Positions 10,656 to 21,430 of a stretch of 64,000 nt of DNA are shown here, in pieces (position 1 is the stretch's first letter; each line of letters begins with the position of its first letter). The DNA comes from Sphaerolaimus hirsutus (lineage: Eukaryota; Nematoda; Chromadorea; Monhysterida; Sphaerolaimidae), in NCBI GenBank assembly GCA_964036195.1, contig OZ038456.1, positions 14,198,001-14,262,000 on the forward strand. The letters run 5' to 3'. Under the pieces are notes generated by a model that was given only the letters and a program-made list of their open reading frames with translations, was not told where the DNA came from and did not search any database. The position numbers were made by a program, and so were the translations under genes.

Positions 10656-11149
10656 ATGAGTCATGTGATATGACAGGCAATGTCGACATAGCATACCGAC
10701 TAAACGCTTTTTAACTTGAATTCAATATCTCATGTAACATCGATTCTCGTATCATTTCGTGAAATATTCAGGGATTATTCAAGAGGGGAATTATTCAAGA
10801 AAATGCGGTATTTATGTAATTGTCAGAAATTTCAGCGAGGCTCTAAAGTTTGAAGCACACTACATGACAACTTTTTCCCTGAAGCACACAATGAGGTTAA
10901 TCAATTTCAACAAGTGGCAAATTCAAATACCGTATTTCCTCGAAATACCGCCGGTGTGGTAACTTTTTCGGATTGCAAATTTTGAGGGGGTATTTCGAGA
11001 AGGAGGGGGGTTATTATTTCGCCAGAATTTTTCCGCCGTCAAGTCCCACTACGTATTCATTGTTTGTGAGTGACATACGCAAACGTAGAATAATGCAACA
11101 ATAACCAACATAGTGCAAACGTCTATAGACTTATAAAATTAGAATATTT

Positions 11150-12360
11150 ATATGGTATAACCCCTGTCTTTTTAAGACCCATTTTAAGTTTCGGACCCAA
11201 TTCCAGGCCCGTGGTGCGTGTCCAATTTGGCTCTCTCATGCTTTCCATTAAGTTCCATATGTTGACAATAAAGTGTCAAATTTTCAGCCCCTGCTCTCAA
11301 CCTTTATGTGAAAAATTGGGTGTCCATAAATTTCCATTAGGTCAGAGCAAAACTGTTTTTGGGAGGGAATTGGACTTGTCGAATTCTTGAACTAACAAAC
11401 ATTTTTGTTCCCGGGGAAGCCGAGCCTGCCTTATGAGCAATTTATGCACTTGTCGACTTTTAGAAGTAGCTGTCCATAGTGGACATATCGGCAAATTCCA
11501 GTTACCATCCCAATCCCAGACCCAAGCGCACACGCCCACTTAGGAACCGGGACATACACATGTTTCTGCTCCGCCTTAATGACATGTGGGTTTGCGGGGT
11601 CAGAGGCGGCATGCATCAAGTGCTTAATCGCATGGGATTATCTTACAGTCTTGATATGAACTTTACGTGCACAGGCGGAATCGTTGATGTAATTTTCGTG
11701 TTTTGTTAATTTTTGGTGATGTCAAAAACTTCACTTTGTAGTAATTTTGCTATGAGTAATGTGTAAATATTTACAAATATGTATCTGTACTTAAAAAGTG
11801 CAATTCATGAAAAATTTGAATTTATTATTTAAAAAGCATGCAATGCCATTAGCGCCAACGTCATGGCACCATCCATTCATTCATGCCACTCAATCATGCC
11901 TTTGCACAAAAGGTCACGTGAAGACAATGTCAGATAATCCTATGAGAAGCGGCCTAGATGCACGCACACGCATATCAACTTAAGTCAATAGGACTCGATA
12001 CACGAAACCTTCCCGATACTGAGTGCGCGTCTGTTGGCGTCTGTTTCCATTGGGATGGTAACTGTACCTAGCCGACATATCACATTTCTTGCTATTTTTT
12101 CCAATAAAAAACGAAGCTTACGGATGGACTTGTCGACTTCTTGCACTAAACTAGGTGGACTTGTCGACTTCTTGCCCAAAATTTTTGCATTTTTCCCAAA
12201 AAATGTCTAATTTGGCACTTTGCCATATGGGCATGTGAGGTCAAAAATTTTATGGAAAATGATAAAAAATGTGCGGAAGTAGCCCCAGATGACGTTTCCG
12301 GGCCTAACTCTAAATTTTCATATTTTGGACTTGTCGACTTTTAGAAGTAGACGCCTCAAT
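11150..12360. repeat. Dispersed GGACTTGTCGACTT repeat with a nested element
   Basis: 11206-11490 and 12103-12355 match 30268-30545 and 30585-30830 in order. The extra segment at about 11499-12062 begins CAGTTACCATCCCAATCCCA and ends with the inverted GGGATGGTAACTG, so it looks like a separate insertion. No convincing coding region. Confidence 0.65.
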
Positions 12361-12482
12361 TACATTCTCCTTTCATCTCATTCGTCTCATACTCCTCATT
12401 TCGAGGCGGGTTATTTTTCATAAGCTCGCTCAGACCTGGGGGGGGTATTTCGAGGCGACATTCTAGAAAATAGTCAACCAAC

Positions 12483-12602
12483 CAAGGCTACGCCCTGCCG
12501 CAGCGCCAGCTCCAGCTGCGCCGGGTCGACCGGCGGCGGGACCGGCGGCGCTGAGGCTGCGCTGGTCGGGGGTTCGGCTTCGGGTTCGACACGCGCCTTT
12601 TT
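12483..12602 (-). CDS. USP37-type deubiquitinase exon: Pro/Ala-rich, UIM-like helix
   Basis: A 120-bp phase 0/0 exon with acceptor TTTTTTGCAG|AAA and donor TTG|GTTGGTTG. The peptide begins KKARVEPEAEPP and ends PAQLELALRQGVAL. The closing stretch resembles a ubiquitin-interacting motif, which USP37 carries in its large insert before the His box. If the donor is not used, the frame stops three codons later (VG, stop) and this would be a terminal exon. The expected His-box exon does not follow in the window. Confidence 0.6.
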
Positions 12603-12831
12603 CTGCAAAATTATTTCAGTCAATGTATTGTACATAATAATATTTATGCTTATCGATTGCAAACAAACTATGTACCTACCATACAAATGAAAATGTTATC
12701 TGCTGAACACTGTTCGATATGATGAATAACAATATTATCTAAAAGCCCGCTATCTTCCTACTGCGTGGAAGTCACAAAAGCAGCCGTGGATTCACTGGAA
12801 ACGGGATTCGCCACGGCTCACACGTTGTCTA

Positions 12832-13064
12832 TAGCGCTCCACGCACAGCGATTTTAAAAATAAGTTCCAACGTTATTTGGCAAAGTATGAATACCGTATT
12901 TCTTCTAATAGAAGAGCGCTGCTCTATTTTTTCGCCAACTTGTTTACCTGCCGTTCTAATGGTGGTTGACGAAAAAATAGAACGGCGCTCTTCTATTACA
13001 AGAAATACGGAATTCATACCTTGTTCGAACTTACGTTAAAAATACATAGCTGTGTGTGGAGCGG
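12832..13064. mobile_element. Palindromic CACAC-end MITE carrying a mariner-like MITE
   Basis: Outer arms start GCGCTCCACGCACAGCG and end with the inverted GCTGTGTGTGGAGCGG. Inside is a 117-bp CCGTATT element (12894-13010). The same nested pair occurs at 52294-52540, so the composite was copied as a unit. Confidence 0.65.
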
Positions 13065-13102
13065 CTATACAACGAAAGGACTATTTCGCAGTGAGAACCA
13101 AC

Positions 13103-14037
13103 TAGTGATGTAAAGGCACCGGGGCACCGGTGCCCCGGTGCTGGGCACCGAAAGGCACCAGCACCGGTGCCGGTGCGGTGCCATTGCAATCTTCAGGGGT
13201 GCCATGCCGGTGCCGGTGCCATTTTTTCCAGAATAGCACCGGTGCCGGTGCGGTGCGGTGCCATTTTTTTGCCGGTGCCAAAGGTGCTAGCACCAGGGCC
13301 AAAGTAAAAGGCACCGGGAAAGGCACCGGCCAACGCTTCATGTGCTGTGCAATTTGGTCCATAGTATGTGCTTATTCATATTTCAAAAAACAACATATTT
13401 CATATTTACCCAACCGTTTATGCCTATTTTGTAAACCTCCCATCAAAAAAATATACCTACCTACTGTGAAATCCATTATACCCGATACGTGATCTGATGA
13501 GCGAATCTAAAATTTTGTTGAATTTTAAATCATTTTTTTTATTTATATTTATCTTACTTGTTTGTTCAAAATTTGTTGTCAGAGATAGTTCCATTCTCTG
13601 TACAGCAACGACTCCGATCAGTAGACAATAATGGCTATGGACATTGCAGTGAATTAAATATTTTATCGGTCATTTGTAATCATTGTAATTGCTTCATAAA
13701 AGTGATTGCCACATCATTCTGAACATTTTAAGTGCTCAACCATCAAAATCGGTTGAAAATTCATGGAAATATGCACTTCCAAAGGTGAGACCACTGAGAA
13801 ACTGCCCGATATTTACTTCAGAAATTCCAGCCCGGTGCGGTGCCTTTCGGTGCTAGCACCGGCAACCCGCCGGTGCCCTTCGGTGCTGGTGCCATTTTTT
13901 CCAAAAGGCACCGGTGCCGGTGCGGTGCGGTGCCATTTTCTGGCCGGTGCCCCAGGGTGCCAGGTGCCCTTTTCATGCGTTGGCAAAGGTGCCGGTGCGG
14001 TGCGGTGCCATTTCTCCCGGTGCCTTTAACATCACTA
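13103..14037. mobile_element. hAT-type element, TAGTGATG family, exact 8-bp TSD
   Basis: Ends are TAGTGATGTAAAGGCACCGG and CCTTTAACATCACTA; GAACCAAC flanks both sides exactly. Near each end are GC-rich arrays of GGCACCGGTGCC-type palindromes, with AT-rich unique DNA in the centre and no transposase. An inverted second copy lies at 48510-49875. The right TSD abuts the splice donor of USP exon 14046-14204. Confidence 0.88.
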
Positions 14038-14045
14038 GAACCAAC

Positions 14046-14204
14046 GTGCTGCACGGGGCCGGGGGCGGTCGCCGTGTCCAATTTGCGGCGGCGCCTGCGC
14101 TCCACCAAGTCGGACTGCGCGATGGTGCCGATGGGCGGGGCGGGCGGCGACTCGGACCTGCTCGCGTGCAGCGTCGCACTGTGCAGCGCCCCGACGGCTG
14201 GTTC
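14046..14204 (-). CDS. USP37-type deubiquitinase exon: Pro-rich and basic insert
   Basis: A 159-bp phase 0/0 exon with acceptor TATCCGCAG and donor CAC|GTTGGTTC. The peptide begins EPAVGALHSATLHASRSES and includes DLVERRRRRKLD. It falls in the long variable insert that USP37/26/29 proteins carry between the two halves of the catalytic core, so weak conservation is expected. The phase agrees with donor 15033 and acceptor 12602. A hAT element starts eight bases into the downstream intron. Confidence 0.62.
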
Positions 14205-14450
14205 CTGCGGATAAATGCCAAAGTATTACTTTGGTGACGCATCCATGTCCACCGTTGTCTTACTACTGTATTTCCTAAGAGGTTTATTTTCTCAGAGTGC
14301 AAATTTTGAGGGGGTGAGGTATTTCGATGGGGGGGCTTCTTTGAGGGAGGTTTATTATTTCGCCAGAAATTTTTGTAAAGATAGTAGTAAAATGGGTTTT
14401 TAGATACCCAAAACTGGCGCTCACGACAATTTCCAATGCACAACAGACTT

Positions 14451-14945
14451 GGGTTGCGCAGTTTTTGTGCGACACAAGTTTGTTGCGCAGGTAGTGATGG
14501 AATGGCAAATGGCACTGGCGCCATCTTAGGGTGCCAAAACGGTGTTGTGCCATGGCACCACTTGTGAACGACACACTTTTTGCTGCGCAGTTTTTCGCGC
14601 AACAAAAGTTTGTTGTGCAGGGGACAACACTGGTGGCAGTCCCAAGCCCTGTAAAGTGTAAAGTAAAGTGTCAAATGTAAAGACAAATGTAAAGTCAAAT
14701 GCAAAGTAAACTGTCAATTGTCATGCAAAGTTCAGTAATAAAATCTTTTCTTTTTTGTTTTGATTGACACTTTACTTGGCATTTGATTTTACATTTGACA
14801 CTTTACTTTATACTTTACAGGGCTTGGGACTGCCCCCTGGTGATGGAATGCCGCAATAGCCCCAAATGGTGCTAGCACTATGGCGCCATTCCATCACTAC
14901 CTGTGCAACAAACTTGTGTCGCACAAAAAAACTGCGCGAACTTCT
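14451..14945. mobile_element. Nested palindrome: TTGCGCAG foldback > TAGTGATGG hAT-like > introner-family copy
   Basis: Outermost arms are TTGCGCAGTTTTTGTGCG with its complement near 14905-14940. Inside lie TAGTGATGGAATGGC and GCGCCATTCCATCACTA. Innermost is a relative of the introner family at 14631-14839, with ends GGTGGCAGTCCCAAGCCCTG and CAGGGCTTGGGACTGCCCCC. All of it lies in one USP intron; this introner copy is not itself an intron boundary. Confidence 0.7.
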
Positions 14946-15032
14946 CGTAACTGAATATATTCAGAAATGAAATTGTCAATTGTGAACGTTTATCATCCCA
15001 ACCCTACTTGACAAGATGCCAAAACAACCAAC

Positions 15033-15195
15033 AGCGGATGGTGTGCTGTCGCCGGAGCCACTGTCAGAGGACCCGGGCGCCACGACCAACCCGTCCAGGT
15101 CCAACGTGGCCGGTATCTTTATGGGGCGCGTGTCCTTGATGGGACCCACCGCCGCGCCCGCCCACTGGGTACGCTTCAGACTGATGACCAGCGTT
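15033..15195 (-). CDS. USP37-type deubiquitinase exon: LxxSLKR core motif
   Basis: Acceptor TTTTTGTCGCAG; the exon enters in phase 2 and leaves in phase 0 at donor GCT|GTTGGTTG. The peptide TLVISLKRTQW matches the conserved USP segment LPRVLILHLKRY, followed by KDTRPIKIPATLDLDG, matching the QQVIIPRYLTLS strand in USP37. A later GT (at 15007) would keep the frame open but gives phase 1, which does not fit the next exon. The GTTGGT donor fixes the phase. Together with 15635-15841 it forms the fingers and palm part of the catalytic domain. Confidence 0.82.
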
Positions 15196-15634
15196 CTGCG
15201 ACAAAAATGCGCTGAGTGACGCAATGGCGTTATTTAGGGGTGCCCAATTATATGCTATTGGTATTTTACATACATGGTGCCCATTTTTCTGACGCTTTTT
15301 CATGTAAATGGGGCTTGAAAGTTAATGTTTTTTTTAAAGTGTATAACCATGTGTTTTATAACACCCCTTTGACCTAACACCCCGATAATGTTTTGAAAGA
15401 GATCGCTGAAAATCGCTCCAATTTTGTATAACACCAGTGTACGGTAAACTGTGAAATACGATTCTGTGCCGGTGGTCATCTGAACATGTCGCCCATCTAC
15501 ACCCGGTGCACATGTAGAACTTTGTAAATACATGCATGATGATGTCCACGCAAATATCGACCAAAAACAAACGATTGAAAAAATTGTCAATGAATCCGTG
15601 GTCAAAATTTAGGTCGCACAAAAAAGACACGAAC

Positions 15635-15841
15635 TTGGGGACGGTGTGAAACGGGGCCCTGGTCCTGGCCGGCTGCGGTGCGTGGCTGCACCTGCACTGA
15701 TGCTCGGGCAAATCTTCCCAGTTGGCGGCGTGGTCGGCGAGCAGCGAGCGCAGCGAAGCGGCAGTGTGCGTCGGCTCGCCGGGCGGCAGCGGCAGGTGCA
15801 ACACCAGGGCGTGCTCGAACCTGGTCCTGGTCTCGCCGCAG
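15635..15841 (-). CDS. USP37-type deubiquitinase exon: fingers subdomain
   Basis: A 207-bp exon with acceptor ATTCATCCAG and donor AA|GTTCGT. Joined in phase 2 to 20212-20286 it gives TQCLNCGETRTRFEHALVL, matching the CxxCGE knuckle of USP37. Further on are EDLPEHQCRC and the end FHTVPK, which continues into TLVISLKR of the next exon just as FNRLPRVLILHLKR does in the family. The second knuckle reads CRC rather than CxxC, so zinc binding may be altered. The reading frame is intact. Confidence 0.83.
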
Positions 15842-15989
15842 CTGGATGAATTTTGGGCGGGCAAATTTGTCACGGGCCACTTGTCAAATTGACACGGCGA
15901 ATGATTTCTTTATTCGGCGGACATCACGGTGGCCGTGTCGGCGCACATGTTGGCCCATGTAGTTGGTGTACGATTTACAGAATACCCGG

Positions 15990-16125
15990 TACTAGGGATG
16001 GCCGAATAGAAACAGGGTTTTTTCAACGACAGGGGTTTTTTAAACCGTTTTTTCAAAAAGGGTTTTAGTTTAAAATAAAACAGGTTTTTTCAAAATCTCC
16101 AGATATGGTCATGAGTCAACATACC
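15990..16125. repeat. GGGATGGCC / GGTTTTTTCAAA dispersed repeat fragment
   Basis: Begins TAGGGATGGCCGAATAG, then GTTTTTTCAA runs and CTCCAGATATGGTCATGAG. Related fragments are at 18580-18700, 29480-29660, 44208-44888, 45180-45610, 52110-52290 and 60905-61030. Confidence 0.55.
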
Positions 16126-16810
16126 GTATATTCTCGTATAAGTCCCCCCTCTGAAACATTGTCCCCCTCTTGTGAGTGTGAGGAAACAATAACTCCCCCC
16201 TCGAATGGGGCAGGCCTGATACACACATCTGCCCGTTACGTTGACACTTTTTCAAGTGATTTTCAGATATGAGTGAAGTGAAAAAAGTTCACTAATGTCA
16301 TTGCGCAGCGTTTTTCACTTAACTCATAACTGAAAATCACTTTAAAAAGTGTCAAGTGAAAAAAAATGGGCAAATGTGCGTAACGGGCAGATGTGCGTAT
16401 CAGTGCACCCCACCTCGAATAACCCCCCCCCCACCCACTTTGATAGGAAGAAAACATTCAATCAACATTTCACCCTTACTAAAAATGTTTTATGTAGTAA
16501 ATATCTAAATACATGTATTATCTTGCAGTTAGAGTTCACTAATATTGATTTCACTGCTTGAATTGTGAATTTTGTACACACATACAAATGATTTATATTT
16601 ACTACAAATGATTTATACTACCAAATTTAACCCATTTGTGCAGTAAATCAATCATACATTTCACTGAAAGTTCTGATGAAAAAATAACTCCCCCCTCGAA
16701 TAACTCCCCCTGTCGTATAACTCCCCCCGTCGAATAACTCCCCCTCAAAAACTTCTGATGAAAAAATAACTCCACAGGGGACTTATTCGAAGATATATGG
16801 TATACAGGTG
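16125..16810. repeat. CCGTATT-type repeats with nested palindrome
   Basis: Starts near CCGTATATTCTCGTATAAGT and contains many CTCGAATAACTCCCCC units. An inner palindrome around 16215-16405 has CTGATACACACATCTGCCCG with its complement CGGGCAGATGTGCGTATCAG. No exon seen. Confidence 0.55.
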
Positions 16811-17108
16811 AATCAGACAGGTGACAGTACTTTGTGATGTTATATATGACCATATAATGGCTGTGGAGCCATGGGAGAGCATTATAAGTGGTGAGTTCTG
16901 TCAAAAATATCCATTTTATGTCGACTTATTACATATATCGGCTTTTGTCAAACATTCATGACTAAGTAAAATTGGCCATGGAATAGTGTTTAAATTAGGT
17001 TAGAATAGAAGGCTAATTCATTAGCAGTGATTTTTCACACTGTATCCACAAGTATATGGAGGCGCATTGACTGGATATTATATACTACACTAACAAATCA
17101 TGTCTTAT

Positions 17109-17648
17109 TGGCGCTACGCACACTGAAGCCGAAATATTCGGCATACGCACGTTTTTGACAAATGCGGAATTAAATGCTGAATAGAAAAAACTTGCTGAAC
17201 TAGGATCGTACGTACTCTTGAAAATTAGGGTGTTTGTCAATTCAGCATGTATTTCAGCATTCAAAAGATGCGTACACTTTTACATGCGGAAACCATTCGG
17301 CAAAATCAGATGAAATGTTGAATGCTGAACTGCGAAAAATGTACAATTGTCGAAATTGCGAGTACGGTACGGTACGCAAGACAATACGGTAAATACACAC
17401 ATTTAGCTATCGTCCTTATCATAGAAAATGCCGAAGTATGTTGCTTTCAACATACTTCAGCGTCTAAAAATTAACGCTCAAATTCGTCCGAATTCGTCCG
17501 AATATCGTGCGCACATTTTCAAAATTCAATATGGCGACCCCTAAAATGCCAAACTTAAAACGTCCGAACGGAAATTTTTAAATTCGGATTCGGCAGATGA
17601 AAACGTGCGTATGCCGAATATTTCGGCTTCAGTGTGCGTAGCGCCATT
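17109..17648. mobile_element. MITE with TGGCGCTACGCACACTG ends
   Basis: Left end TGGCGCTACGCACACTGAAG; the right end is its complement, ending GTGCGTAGCGCCA. Subterminal inverted copies of GAAATATTCGGCATACGCAC are also visible. The length is about 540 bp, without coding capacity. TTAT occurs on both flanks, but the target duplication is not certain. Confidence 0.78.
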
Positions 17649-17764
17649 ATGACACAATAGCATGAACAAATGGAAGCTTTTACAGTAAAAATACCTCAAA
17701 ACCAATGAAAACCACCACAAATGGTAAAGTGCAGGTGAAATTGCGCGCTTGCACCCAAAAAAAT

Positions 17765-18700
17765 TGCAAAATACCATATTACCTTGAATTATCCCCCCCT
17801 TGAATTAACCCCCCCTCGAAATACCCCCCCTAAATTTCGGCTGAGGAAATAATAACCCCCCCCCCCCTCGAAATACCCCCTAAAATTGAGTGTATCGTGA
17901 ATGTACATGACAAATACCGCAGTTTGTGATCTGTACAAGTCAGAACACACGTTCAAACGACTGAGGCTCTCTGTGCATGTTTACCCGCTGTGCATGTAGA
18001 CCCTAATTTTCACACAAAATCACTCATTTTCATACCATTTTATACATTTTCACCTTCAAAATCACTAGTTCATGTGTTTTATTGTCTATTTTCAGCTATT
18101 TCTTGTAGTATATGTGCTTATATACCCATTTTTAGTAATTTTTCACTTACTTTTAGCGATTTTTCTACCTTTTTTCCTCATTATGAAAAAGCCTATACAA
18201 TGAACCCCCACACCCCCAAAAATTTTTTCTAGCTATCTATCCCTCCAGAGGAGCGATTAGCCATCTATCCAACCCCCTGGAGGGTCAAAGTCTTGAATAC
18301 TCCTGACATGCACAGCGGGTAAACATGCACAGAGGCACAGGCCCGTTCAAACTGATGATTGAGTGATGTTAGGGAAGGGTTTATGTGTATATACAGTTAA
18401 ATATGCCTAAAAACACATATACATCTATGTAATTGCTTGATTTTTCTACGTCTGAGTATGCGCAATTTCTGAAAATTTCTGGTGAAATAATAGACCCCCC
18501 TCGAATTATCCCCCCTCAAATATTGCTGGCGAAATAATGAACCCCCTGGGGGTATTTTGAGGTAATACGGTACCTAGTGCTTAGTACTAAAAATTTTGGC
18601 CAAGGTTAAAAAAAACGTTTTCAATGGTCGATTTTTTCTTATAAAATAAAACGTTTTTTATTTTTAAAAAACCTTTTAAAAAAACCAGCCATCCCCACCC
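17765..18700. other. Intergenic/intronic repeat mosaic
   Basis: Contains CTCGAAATACCCCCC runs (17785-17890, 18490-18565), an AGCTATCTATCCCTCC-type repeat (18225-18290), a palindrome around 17960-18340 (CTCTGTGCATGTTTACCCGC with its complement) and an AAACGTTTTTT repeat near 18600-18690. No exon seen. Confidence 0.5.
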
Positions 18701-18837
18701 AGTACATGCATTTTCGAAATGCACACTCTCTTATTATCATGTACGTTTCAGTAGTGTAAATACCGCTACAAATGACTAAATTTTAGGCCCATTATTATAC
18801 ATTTCACATTTTATACATTACATAAAAAAATTTCACT

Positions 18838-19544
18838 CAAATTTTCACTGAAACGGCAAAAAATAAAGTGAAATTTGCACAGTAATAGACAAATTTGCAG
18901 AAGGAATACCTGCATGCAGATTTGCCTGTTTGGCTTTGATTGTGGTAGCTGTACATTCTGCAACTATGGATCATGCCAGCAACTTCGCTTGTAGTTCAAG
19001 CTTAACTGAACCAACAAAAAATCATCAAAAGGTAGCAAAAATATTTACACTACAAACAACAATAAGAGTTTAGCAAAAGTGAACTTTGATGTAACTGAAC
19101 AGTAAAAAGTAGACTCAGCGGACTGCAAAGTATGTGTCCAAAATTACTTTGTGTTTTTTACAGATTAGGATACAGATAAAAATTATGAATGACAGAAGAA
19201 CCTGGTAGTTAAAAACACCATAGTGGAAAAATATAAATACAGATTGGAAAACAATGGAAAAATGCCAGAAAACTGAAAATCGAGCCAGAAAATGGAAAAA
19301 TGGCCTGGAAAAATGGAAACGGAAAGGTAAAAATTTTTCTGCTGGAAAACGGAAAAGTGGGCCGGAAAAACGGAAACGGAAAGGTAAAAAATTTTCAGCT
19401 GCCGGAAAACCGAAAACGGAAAGGTAAAAAATTTTCGGCTGCCGGAAAACGGAAAACGGAAAGGTAAAAAATTTTCGGCTGCTGGAAAACGGTAAGGTAA
19501 AAAATTTTCCTGCGGAAAGGCGGAAACGGAAATTTGACACCCTA
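18838..19544. mobile_element. Internally deleted copy of the TAGGGTGTC / BEL-carrying element
   Basis: 18838-19040 matches 50160-50365, and 19231-19544 matches the right part at 51565-51899, including the end GACACCCTA. The reverse-transcriptase segment between those points is replaced by about 190 bp of other sequence. The left TIR is missing. The right end is made of GGAAAACGGAAAGGTAAAAA units. Confidence 0.75.
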
Positions 19545-19604
19545 GTTTTACTAAAAAAAATCTAGTCTGACTTGGAAAATAATAAACAAAGGTCAGAATT
19601 AATA

Positions 19605-20178
19605 AACTCGGCGGACATGAAACGACTCAGTGATTCCGTCCTTGGTTACAAATGACGTATGTTTTTTATTCGAACTTGAATGGACGGATTCCATTCAGTT
19701 GTGATACATTTGATTCAATCCGACTTTTTATGCGAGAACAATACGAGTTTGATAGACAAATCGTAATAGAAAGTCGGATTGTACGGTCTTAGGTCAGATC
19801 TAATCGTCGCAGCCCCAACAAATTCCTCCAAAAAAGTACATATGAATTTGGCACGCGTCCAACTTCCTCGCGTTTCATACCAACAAGTTTAAAGACCCAT
19901 CATTTCTGTTCGCGTCACCGAAAAATGGCCGCGCAATGCAATCAAGTCAACAGAAGTGTCAACTAGTACGCGGGTCGCCATTAGCGACAATTTGCAGTAG
20001 CTTAATTGGATTCCGCGGCCATTATCTGTGGCGCGAACAGAAATCGTGTGTCTTGTTGTATACAAGGTCTAAACTTGTTGGTATGAAACACAAGGAACTT
20101 CGACGTGTGCCAAGTTCAGGTATTCACACTCGTACGAAAATCCCGTGGACCATTGACTTCCAAAAAGTCTGCCGAGTT
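19605..20178. mobile_element. Mariner-like MITE, AACTCGGCGGA family, TA duplication
   Basis: A 574-bp element with ends AACTCGGCGGACATGAAACG and AGTCTGCCGAGTT, flanked by TA. The second copy at 24038-24583 lies inside a hAT element and confirms the ends. No transposase frame. Confidence 0.78.
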
Positions 20179-20211
20179 TACATGATTTCAAATGATGAGA
20201 AAACAACTTAC

Positions 20212-20286
20212 TTGAGGCACTGCGTGTATCGTTTCAGCTCGAAACCAAACTGCTTTTCGACGAGTTCCTCGATGTTGGACTTAGCC
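20212..20286 (-). CDS. USP37-type deubiquitinase exon: start of fingers
   Basis: A 75-bp exon with acceptor ATTTTCCAG and donor CTCAA|GTAAGT, phase 2 in and out. The peptide AKSNIEELVEKQFGFELKRY corresponds to the family segment with FEFEVQHTI before the CxxC knuckle. The donor is the best canonical GTAAGT in the window. It connects the Cys-box half with the fingers exon at 15635-15841 across a 4.4-kb intron filled with mobile elements. Confidence 0.78.
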
Positions 20287-20507
20287 CTGGAAAATTATAA
20301 AAAATGGTTAGATTCATAGTGAAGTGAAAGCGCCATGCACAGTTGTCAAAATGTATTTACATTTACTCAAAAAGTACATATACTCAAGTACTTTGTAAAT
20401 ACATGTACATATACTTTAAAAAGTATGTGTACTCACCTGTACGCCTACTTTTGAAAAGTACACGAGTACAGAAAATGAATATTTTGTCACTAAAATCGTA
20501 ACTTTTT

Positions 20508-20805
20508 GCACCCTGTAAACAAACTATGAAGTCAAGAGTCAAATACCATGCAAAACGTCATAAAAATTGTCATATGTCATGCAAAATGTCATACAAATTT
20601 GCGAAATGCCATACAAAATGTCAAAAGATCAGTAGTACAATATTGTGATATGTTGTGATAGACACATTGCATGACATTTGATACTTGACATGACAGAGTG
20701 CGGAACTCGGTTGCCATTTTGCAGGGCATTTTCCATGACTTTTGACACTTAGCATGACATTTGACATTTTACAGGGCTTTTTACAGGGTCTGGGAGTGCC
20801 ACCAG
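20508..20805. mobile_element. Introner-family element inside a USP intron
   Basis: The right end reads GGTCTGGGAGTGCCACCAG (inverted CTGGTGGCACTCCCAGACC); the inside carries repeated ATGCAAAATGTCAT and GACATTTTACAGGG. The left end is degenerate. On the minus strand it begins 21 bases after the splice donor at 20826, so here the element is a part of the intron and not the whole intron. Confidence 0.65.
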
Positions 20806-20826
20806 TATAATCGATATCGAACCAAC

Positions 20827-21009
20827 CTCATGTCCCTGGCCAGTGTATTCAGCAGGGCGTCCACGAACTCGGCAGCGTCGTGCTGGCAGCCAGCTTCAAA
20901 TTTGTGTCCGGCAGCGGCCAGCGCGTTGTAAACTCCTTTCAGGGATCGCTGCTTCGCCTCGCGCGATGCCCTGACGTCGTCTTTCAGCATGATGAGCGAT
21001 ACGAGACTT
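20827..21009 (-). CDS. USP37-type deubiquitinase exon: QHDAAEF box
   Basis: A 183-bp exon with acceptor TGTCGCAG and donor ATGAG|GTTGGTTC, phase 2 in and out. The peptide runs from SLVSLIMLKDDVRASREAKQ to CQHDAAEFVDALLNTLARDM. The QxDAxEF motif is a USP hallmark and matches QNDAHEF in USP37. The whole exon aligns in order with the USP37 segment between the Cys box and fingers. The frame is intact. Confidence 0.88.
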
Positions 21010-21055
21010 CTGCGACACATCCGCAACGTAAATTGTATGGCCCAAGTTGATGGCA

Positions 21056-21430
21056 CGCGGGGGTCTCCAATGGGGGATTGAGGGGGGTCTGAAACCGCCC
21101 AGCTCTATATATCCTGGAGGCAAAACTGTGGGCTACTACTCTGTAACCCCGCCCCCCCCAAATCACTATTTTATACATTTTCAACTCCAAAATCACTTGT
21201 TCTCATTCATTCCTATTTATCTATTTTCGGCTATATGCCCTTGTACACCCATTTTAAGCTATTTGTACACCTACTTTTAGCGATTTATGTACCTTTTCTT
21301 CTTTCTACACCCTGAAAAAAGCCTATATATCGAACCCCCGCAACCCCCCACCCCCCAAAAAATTTTCCAGCTATCTATCTATCCCGGAGGCCGCACAACT
21401 ATCTATCCAACCTCCGGAGGGTGAAAATTT
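21056..21430. repeat. AGCTATCTATCCCGGAGG dispersed repeat
   Basis: GGGGTCTCCAATGGGGGATT, CTCTATATATCCTGGAGGCA and AGCTATCTATCTATCCCGGA surround AT-rich CAAAATCAC blocks. Copies recur at 23870-23980, 41170-41240, 41740-42230, 45700-46160 and 63790-64000. Confidence 0.6.

Noticed and set aside
13818..14214. ORFs rich in Gly, Ala and Arg overlapping the GGCACCGGTGCC array
   Set aside because: Array artefacts inside the hAT element; the same ORFs recur at 48489-48784 with the second copy.
13973..14704. 243-codon minus-strand ORF
   Set aside because: Runs through a repeat, exon 14046-14204 in another frame, and a hAT terminus; only the exon in its own frame is supported.
15002..15008. Alternative USP donor TCAA|GTAGGG
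   Set aside because: It looks closer to the canonical donor, but gives phase 1 while the next exon reads in phase 0; GTTGGT at 15032 fits all phases.
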